Shown piece after piece: positions 1 to 4,004 of a DNA stretch of 6,571 nt. Below the pieces are notes generated by a model. The model was not told the DNA's origin, made no database searches, and saw nothing but the letters and a program-made list of their open reading frames with translations. Position 1 is the first letter of the stretch. Every line of letters starts with the position of its first letter. Position numbers and translations under genes: made by a program. Source of the DNA: DATLFQ01 sp035540915 (GTDB taxonomy: Bacteria > Actinomycetota > Acidimicrobiia > Acidimicrobiales > GCA-2861595); the NCBI GenBank assembly GCA_035540915.1, contig DATLFQ010000025.1:1-6571 (forward strand), read 5' to 3'.

Positions 1-3000
1 ACCTTGCCGCAGTTCTGCCCGCACACCCGGGCGTCGGCCTCGAACTCGGTCGGGCTGCTCGACAGCACCACCGCCGTGTTGCCCGGGCCAGCGGCGGTCT
101 GGGAAGCGGCGCCGCGGGCGATCTGCAGCGACCCGGCCGACCGGAAGGAGTTCGACCTCGGGTCGTACAACTCGGCCGTAGCGCCGCCCACGCCGCCGGC
201 CAGGGCCATCACCTTGCCGTTGGGCAGGAGGAGGGCGGTGGCGTTCCACCGGTGGGTGATCGGCGTGGCCGCCGGCCGGAAGCTGTTCGTGCGGATGTCG
301 TAGATGTCCGACGAGGGCACCGGACCGCTGTCCCACCCGTTGTTCACCAGGACGTTGCCGTCCGGCATGGCCGTCAGGGTGACGCGGGCCCGGCGCGCGG
401 TGAGGACGTCGGCCGTGAGGGTCCACCGGCCGGTGAGCGGGTCGAAGGTCTCGGCCGAGTCGGTGGGCCCGAAGCCGCCGGCGATCAGCACCCGCCCGTC
501 GCGCAGGAGGACCGCCTCGGTCAGGTACCGGCGCTCGTTGAGGAAGCCGACCTCCTCCCAGGCGTTGCGAGCCGGGTCGTACAGCTCGGTGGTGTCGAGG
601 GTGAGGTTCGACTCCGGGCCGCGGCCGCCGACGACCATCGCCTTGCCGCAGTGCGAACCGCAGTTCGGCCCCCGCAGCAGGACGTGGGCGTGCAGGCCCC
701 GTGGTTCGGCCATGGGAGCGGCCGGGCTCCAGGTGCCCGTGGCCGGGTCGAACAGCTCGGCCGAGGACAGGAGCGTGGTGGTGGCCGAGTACCCGCCGGC
801 CACCAGGACGCGGCCGTCGGGCAGCAGGGTCGCCGTGTGCGACCAGCGGGCCGCGGCGAGCGGGCCCGTCGACCGCCAGGTCTCGGTGACCGGGTCGTAC
901 AGCTCGGCCGACGCCAGCGGCACCCCGCCGCCGGCGCTCACCCGGCCGCCGGCCACGAGCACCCGGCCATCTTGGAGCAGCGTGGTGGTGTGAGCGGACC
1001 GGGGCGTGCCCAGCGCGCCGGTGAGCGACCACGAGCCCTCGCCGGCCCAGAACTCCGACACAGGGTTGGCCGGCGACGTGCCGCCGCCGGTGGTCACGGT
1101 CACCGCGTGCCTGCCCTCAGGCAAGGGCGGCGCCACGGCCACGATGCGCCGGTCCGACGCCACCGTGAAGCTGGCCGCCGCCACCGAGCCGAAGCGGACC
1201 GCGCTGGTGCCGGTCAGGCCGACGCCCTCGACGACCACCGACGCCCCACCGGCGGTGTCACCGCCGCGCGGCGTGAGGCGGGTGACCAACGGGATTCCAG
1301 CCGGGTCGGCGGTGAACTTGGCGACGAAGCCGTCGCCCGAGTTGGGCGTGCCGGGGACGAAGCCGCCGCCGAAGGTGCCCTGGAACGGGTTCACCGTCGG
1401 GAAGTACTCCGGCACGCGGGCGAAGGTGGTGATGCCGGCGACGTAGGTGGACTGGGCGGCGTCGACCGCGATGGCCCGGACGTCCTCGGTGCCGATGCCG
1501 CCGTAGTGGGTCGAGAAGACCAGGGCCGACCCGGCCGGGTTGAGCCGGGCCACGAAGCCCTCCTGGTTGCCGCCCAGGCGGGCCACCGGCCGCTCGACCG
1601 GGAACAGCTCGGAGTTGGCGATGCCCGAGACGTGGGCGCTGCCGGTGGCGTCGACCGCGATGGCGCTCCCCTGGTCCTGCTCGCCGGCCCCGAGGTAGGT
1701 CGAGTAGACGAGCGAGGCGCCCGACGGCGCCAGCTTGGTCACGAAGGCGTCGGGCTCGGGGCCGCCGCCCTTGGCCGCCTGGAACGGCGCGGCGGTCGGG
1801 TAGTCGGTGGAGGCGGTGGAGCCAGTGACGTAGGCGGCACCGGCTCCGTCGACGGCGACGCCCCGGACGGCGTCAGCACCCGAGCCGCCCAGGTAGGTCG
1901 ACCAGGCCAGAGGCGAGCCGGCCGGCGGCAACTTGGCCACGAAGCCGTCCGTGGCCGTGCCCGCCCCCTTGGCCGCCTGGAAGGCGGCCGCCGTCGGGAA
2001 GTCGGTCGACGCCGTCTGGCCGGCCACGTAGGCGTTGCCGGCACCGTCGAGCGCGATGGCCGTCGCCGAGTCGGCCAGCGCCCCGCCGAGGTAGGTCGAG
2101 TACAGCAGGGCGGAGCCGGCGGCGTTCACCCTGGCGACGAAGGCGTCCGCCTCGGTGCCGGCGCCCTTGTTCGCCTGGAGCGGGCTGGCCGTCGGGAAGT
2201 CGGTGGACGACGTCGACCCGGCGAGGTGCGCGTTCCCGGCCGCGTCGACGGCGACGCCGGTGGCCGCATCGGCCAGCGCCCCGCCCAGGAAGCTCGCGTA
2301 CACCAGGCCGTTGCCGGCCGCGTTCAGCTTGGCCACGAAGGCGTCCGTAGTGGTCCCGGCGCCCTTGGCGCCCTGGAACGGCCCCGCCGTGGGGAAGTCG
2401 GTCGACGCCGTCTGGCCGGCCACGTAGGCGTTGCCGGCCCCGTCCAGCGCGATGGCGTTGGCCACGTCCGAGGCGCCGCCGCCCAGGAAGGTCGAGTAGA
2501 CGAGGCCGTTGCCCGCAGGGTTGAACTTGGCCACGAAGGCGTCATCGGCGGTACCGGCGCCCTTGGTGCCCTGGAACGGGTCGGCGGTCGGGAAGGTCGG
2601 AGAGGTCGTGGTGCCGGCGACGTAGGCGTGCCCGGCGGCGTCGACCGCGATGCCGTTGACGGCGTCGCCCAGTGGCCCGCCGAGGAACGTCGAGTACACC
2701 ACCACGGGGTCGATCACCAGCGGATGACTGCGGTCGTAGGAGCCGAGGGCGAAGCCGACGGTGGTCCTGCCGCCGGCGCCCGCCTGCAGCACGTACCGGC
2801 CGTCGACCGGCCGCCGGGTGCCGCCGATCTCCTGGAACACCACCGGCTTCTCGTGGCGCACCGGCCCGCCCGGCATGTCGATCGTGAGGTTCCCGCCGCC
2901 GTCCACCGCCGCCGGGCGGTCGAAGGCCAGCGCGATCCGGCCGGGGTCGGCGCCGGGCGCCACGACGAAGTCGTACTCCAGGCCGCTCCCGGCGCCCCGG

Positions 3001-3464
3001 TACACCAGGTCGATTCCCGGATAGGGCTGCTCGTAGGTCACCGATCCGTAGCCGGGCACGCCGAGGACCCAGCGCGACGGGTCGGGGCCCGAGAGGTAGT
3101 TGCTGACGCCCTCCAGCGTGGTGCCGGCGCGGGCGGGCGCCGCCGCGTCCGCGCCGGCGAGGCTCATCGTCAGCGGCGGCGCGCCGGGACCACCCCGGAC
3201 GGCCAGCACCAGCTCGGTGGCACTGACCAGCGCCGTGTACCCCGGCGCGCGGGCGACGAAGTCAGCCCCGCCTGCGACCTGGCCCCGGTTGGCCTCGAAC
3301 CGCAACGGCAGCGCGCCGAATGCGGCCGCCAGCTGCTCCCGTTCGAATCCCCTCGGGACGTCGGTGGGGGCGGCGGTCGGCGCCCCGCCCTCGGCGGTGC
3401 AGCCGGCGCCGAGCAGGCACCCGACCACCAGGGCGACGACAGCACCGGACGGACGGATCTTCAC
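1..3464 (-). CDS. Predicted lipoprotein: SBBP-associated domain, 7 SBBP repeats, IPT/TIG, Kelch propeller (3' end missing)
   Basis: The frame is open without interruption from GTG at 3464 to the left edge, at least 1154 residues; the C-terminus is lost. I checked the frame at several points (about 3450, 3020, 2690, 2090, 1510, 1070, 660, 230, 10) and it never shifts. Order of parts: signal peptide (1-22); an N-terminal domain (about 50-256, with LRFEANRGQ, YPGIDLVY and PLVIDPV) of the type that precedes SBBP repeats, Pfam DUF7948-like; seven SBBP repeats (257 to about 722) with YSTYLGG, AIAVD..GNAYVAG, FPT and DAFVAKL motifs; an IPT/TIG Ig-like domain (about 727-800); and Kelch blades (from about 811) with LLPDGRVLVAGG and AELYDP motifs. 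It is probably displayed on the cell surface, with binding or structural roles; the ligand is unknown and no catalytic residues are evident. GTG 3464 is chosen because a GGAAGGA Shine-Dalgarno-like stretch precedes it and a K/R-rich n-region plus hydrophobic core follows. Divergent from the small gene at 3598. Confidence 0.9.
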   Translation of the reverse strand, partial: MKIRPSGAVVALVVGCLLGAGCTAEGGAPTAAPTDVPRGFEREQLAAAFGALPLRFEANRGQVAGGADFVARAPGYTALVSATELVLAVRGGPGAPPLTMSLAGADAAAPARAGTTLEGVSNYLSGPDPSRWVLGVPGYGSVTYEQPYPGIDLVYRGAGSGLEYDFVVAPGADPGRIALAFDRPAAVDGGGNLTIDMPGGPVRHEKPVVFQEIGGTRRPVDGRYVLQAGAGGRTTVGFALGSYDRSHPLVIDPVVVYSTFLGGPLGDAVNGIAVDAAGHAYVAGTTTSPTFPTADPFQGTKGAGTADDAFVAKFNPAGNGLVYSTFLGGGASDVANAIALDGAGNAYVAGQTASTDFPTAGPFQGAKGAGTTTDAFVAKLNAAGNGLVYASFLGGALADAATGVAVDAAGNAHLAGSTSSTDFPTASPLQANKGAGTEADAFVARVNAAGSALLYSTYLGGALADSATAIALDGAGNAYVAGQTASTDFPTAAAFQAAKGAGTATDGFVAKLPPAGSPLAWSTYLGGSGADAVRGVAVDGAGAAYVTGSTASTDYPTAAPFQAAKGGGPEPDAFVTKLAPSGASLVYSTYLGAGEQDQGSAIAVDATGSAHVSGIANSELFPVERPVARLGGNQEGFVARLNPAGSALVFSTHYGGIGTEDVRAIAVDAAQSTYVAGITTFARVPEYFPTVNPFQGTFGGGFVPGTPNSGDGFVAKFTADPAGIPLVTRLTPRGGDTAGGASVVVEGVGLTGTSAVRFGSVAAASFTVASDRRIVAVAPPLPEGRHAVTVTTGGGTSPANPVSEFWAGEGSWSLTGALGTPRSAHTTTLLQDGRVLVAGGRVSAGGGVPLASAELYDPVTETWRSTGPLAAARWSHTATLLPDGRVLVAGGYSATTTLLSSAELFDPATGTWSPAAPMAEPRGLHAHVLLRGPNCGSHCGKAMVVGGRGPESNLTLDTTELYDPARNAWEEVGFLNERRYLTEAVLLRDGRVLIAGGFGPTDSAETFDPLTGRWTLTADVLTARRARVTLTAMPDGNVLVNNGWDSGPVPSSDIYDIRTNSFRPAATPITHRWNATALLLPNGKVMALAGGVGGATAELYDPRSNSFRSAGSLQIARGAASQTAAGPGNTAVVLSSSPTEFEADARVCGQNCGK
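3..1034 (-). repeat. Kelch-type beta-propeller blades (truncated by the window edge)
   Basis: From residue about 811, six clear blades of about 45-57 residues repeat a pattern of W..TG.L...R..H.A.LL.DGRVLVAGG followed by .AELYDP.T..W. A seventh (from about FRSAGSLQIAR) is degenerate and runs into the left edge. Blade 3 and the last visible segment each carry a C-G-x-x-C-G-K motif (nt 641-664 and nt 3-17). In blade 5 the usual double glycine is replaced by NNG. A galactose-oxidase-type Kelch fold is likely, but no copper-site residues can be assigned, so no oxidase activity is claimed. Confidence 0.85.
1065..1286 (-). other. IPT/TIG Ig-like domain between the two propellers
   Basis: Residues about 727-800 of the large lipoprotein read VTRLTPRGGDTAGGASVVVE and then GVGLTG, followed by AVRFG, a central V-A-P-P-L-P and HAVTV. 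This matches the IPT/TIG pattern of P..G...GG..V.I.G..F, V.FG, and V.V.V.P.....G...V.V. Such domains are common spacers in surface proteins, and here it sits exactly between the SBBP and Kelch parts. Confidence 0.75.
1290..2696 (-). repeat. Tandem array of seven SBBP (beta-propeller) repeats
   Basis: Seven units follow one another on the minus strand. Units 1-5 are each exactly 198 bp (66 residues), starting at 2696, 2498, 2300, 2102 and 1904. Unit 6 (from 1706) is 63 residues, and unit 7 (from 1517) is longer and more degenerate, with an insertion around PEYFPTVNPFQGTFGGG. The shared pattern is YSTYLGG, about 10 residues, AIAVDGAGNAYVAG, then FPTA.PFQ..KGAGT and DAFVAKLNPAG. Seven units would suit a closed seven-bladed propeller, which is an inference from number only. 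Units 2 and 4 are much more alike at the DNA level than neighbouring units. Confidence 0.9.
3399..3464 (-). other. Lipoprotein signal peptide of the SBBP-Kelch protein
   Basis: Residues 1-22 read MKIRPSGAVVALVVGCLLGA followed by GC. There is a short basic n-region (K2, R4), a hydrophobic stretch (8-20) and Cys22 after L-G-A-G, then a flexible Ala/Thr/Gly/Pro-rich stretch, as is usual after a lipidated cysteine. Gly at -3 departs from the strict lipobox. Cys16 (V-V-G-C) fits the lipobox pattern better but would leave a very short hydrophobic core, so which cysteine is modified is uncertain. Export and membrane attachment are inferred. Confidence 0.7.
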
Positions 3465-3473
3465 GGGCGTTCT

Positions 3474-3480
3474 TCCTTCC
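3474..3480 (-). promoter_or_regulatory. Ribosome binding site for the SBBP-Kelch gene
   Basis: On the minus strand GGAAGGA lies here, with its AGGA core 9 nt before the GTG at 3464. No in-frame ATG, GTG or TTG occurs in the 75 nt just upstream, which supports the chosen start. Confidence 0.6.
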
Positions 3481-3510
3481 GGGCGTGCGGCTCCGAGCAG
3501 GGTCCGCCGA

Positions 3511-3537
3511 AGGGTAGACCGTCGACGGCGGTGGCAA
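3511..3537 (-). promoter_or_regulatory. Candidate promoter for the SBBP-Kelch gene
   Basis: The minus strand shows TTGCCA (3532-3537) and TACCCT (3511-3516), separated by 15 nt, shorter than the usual 16-18. The TANNNT -10 form is common in actinobacteria. Transcription would start near 3504, giving a leader of about 40 nt. The spacer holds the perfect 10-bp palindrome CCGTCGACGG (3519-3528), which could bind a dimeric regulator or be chance in GC-rich DNA. Confidence 0.3.
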
Positions 3538-3564
3538 CGCCTCCGATGGCCATGCCACGGGAGC

Positions 3565-3590
3565 GACAATGGTCGGACACGAGCAGGAGG
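3565..3590 (+). promoter_or_regulatory. Candidate -10 box and strong RBS of the small gene
   Basis: AGGAGG at 3585-3590 is a full Shine-Dalgarno match, 7 nt before the GTG at 3598, and fixes that start well. GACAAT at 3565-3570 resembles a -10 box and would give a leader of about 20 nt. No convincing -35 element is seen near 3542-3547, so the promoter part is weak while the ribosome binding site is firm. Confidence 0.45.
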
Positions 3591-3597
3591 CACACAC

Positions 3598-3822
3598 GTG
3601 AATCTGAGCCGGCTGACCCGGATGGCCAAGGACCTCGTCGACAAGAACGGCGACAAGATCGCCGCCGGCGTCACCAAGGCCACCGACCTGGTGGACAAGA
3701 AGACCAAGGGCAAGCATCACGCCAGGCTCCGGAAGATCGACGACCTGGCCCGCAACCTCGACAAGGGCGCGGGAGGCCGGGACGGCGACGAGCCCGGCCC
3801 GGACCGGCGGCCGACCACCTGA
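3598..3822 (+). CDS. Small MT0933/Rv0909-type antitoxin-like protein
   Basis: 74 residues from GTG 3598 to TGA 3820-3822, preceded by AGGAGG with 7-nt spacing. Residues 8-57 are rich in Lys and Asp with a repeated pattern: MAKDLVDKNGDKIAAGV, KATDLVDKKTKGKHHARL, KIDDLARNLDKG. The D-K...G.K and KTKGKH segments resemble the MT0933-like antitoxin family (Pfam PF14013; Mycobacterium tuberculosis Rv0909 is about 60 residues). The tail (58-74) is Gly/Asp/Pro/Arg-rich and probably disordered. There is no signal peptide or membrane segment, so it is likely cytoplasmic. In the M. tuberculosis case the partner gene (Rv0910, a START/SRPBCC-like protein) lies next to it; here no partner follows, because the next gene converges from the other strand. 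Many family members are solitary, so an antitoxin role is assumed from the name only. It could instead be a small stress or DNA-associated protein. Confidence 0.75.
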   Translation: MNLSRLTRMAKDLVDKNGDKIAAGVTKATDLVDKKTKGKHHARLRKIDDLARNLDKGAGGRDGDEPGPDRRPTT

Positions 3823-3823
3823 C

Positions 3824-3843
3824 GGCGGGGCGCCCCCACCGCC
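3824..3843 (+). terminator. Weak hairpin just after the small gene
   Basis: GGCGG (3824-3828) can pair with CCGCC (3839-3843), extended by two G-C pairs past a bulged A, starting 1 nt after the stop codon. No T-run follows (only scattered TTG and TTT near 3860), so it is at best a weak or factor-assisted terminator. Confidence 0.25.
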
Positions 3844-3934
3844 TGACCGCAGCCCCGGTTGTCGTTTCGTGAGCAGCATGCCCGGCCACTACTGAACCTG
3901 AGCTCGAGCAGGTCCTGGGGTGGGTGGCCCTGGC

Positions 3935-3962
3935 GATCGAGCCGAGAGACTCGCTGCTGATC
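3935..3962 (-). terminator. Imperfect hairpin downstream of the LVIVD-PA-GYW gene
   Basis: CGAG (3943-3946) and CTCG (3950-3953) pair around the loop AGA. The stem is extended, with a bulge on each side, by AGC/GCT and GATC/GATC. It lies about 43 nt beyond the stop of the convergent minus-strand gene. It has no T-tract and modest stability; the call rests only on position and shape. The remainder of 3823-4004 shows no gene. Confidence 0.2.
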
Positions 3963-4004
3963 GACGCCCGCTCGCCGATGCGCCCGCCGCCGACCCTGCC
4001 ACCA

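Noticed and set aside
3..1034. Kelch part as a galactose-oxidase-like enzyme
   Set aside because: The fold family fits, but the Cys-Tyr cofactor and copper-binding His residues could not be identified in the visible part.
1290..2696. Regular 198-bp periodicity as a CRISPR array or a non-coding satellite
   Set aside because: The units are coding repeats in one unbroken frame with conserved SBBP protein motifs and no unique spacers between identical short repeats.
252..3872. A plus-strand open frame of about 1200 codons, with Arg/Gly-rich repeats
   Set aside because: It lies antisense to the SBBP-Kelch gene and its repeats mirror the SBBP repeats read backwards. The composition (Arg, Gly, Ala, Val, His) is typical of GC-rich shadow frames, and it also overlaps the small plus-strand gene in another frame.
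3262..3879. A minus-strand open frame of about 205 codons covering the divergent region
   Set aside because: It is out of frame with the SBBP-Kelch gene and opposite the small gene, which has a proper RBS and a family-like sequence; the translation looks like GC-rich noise.
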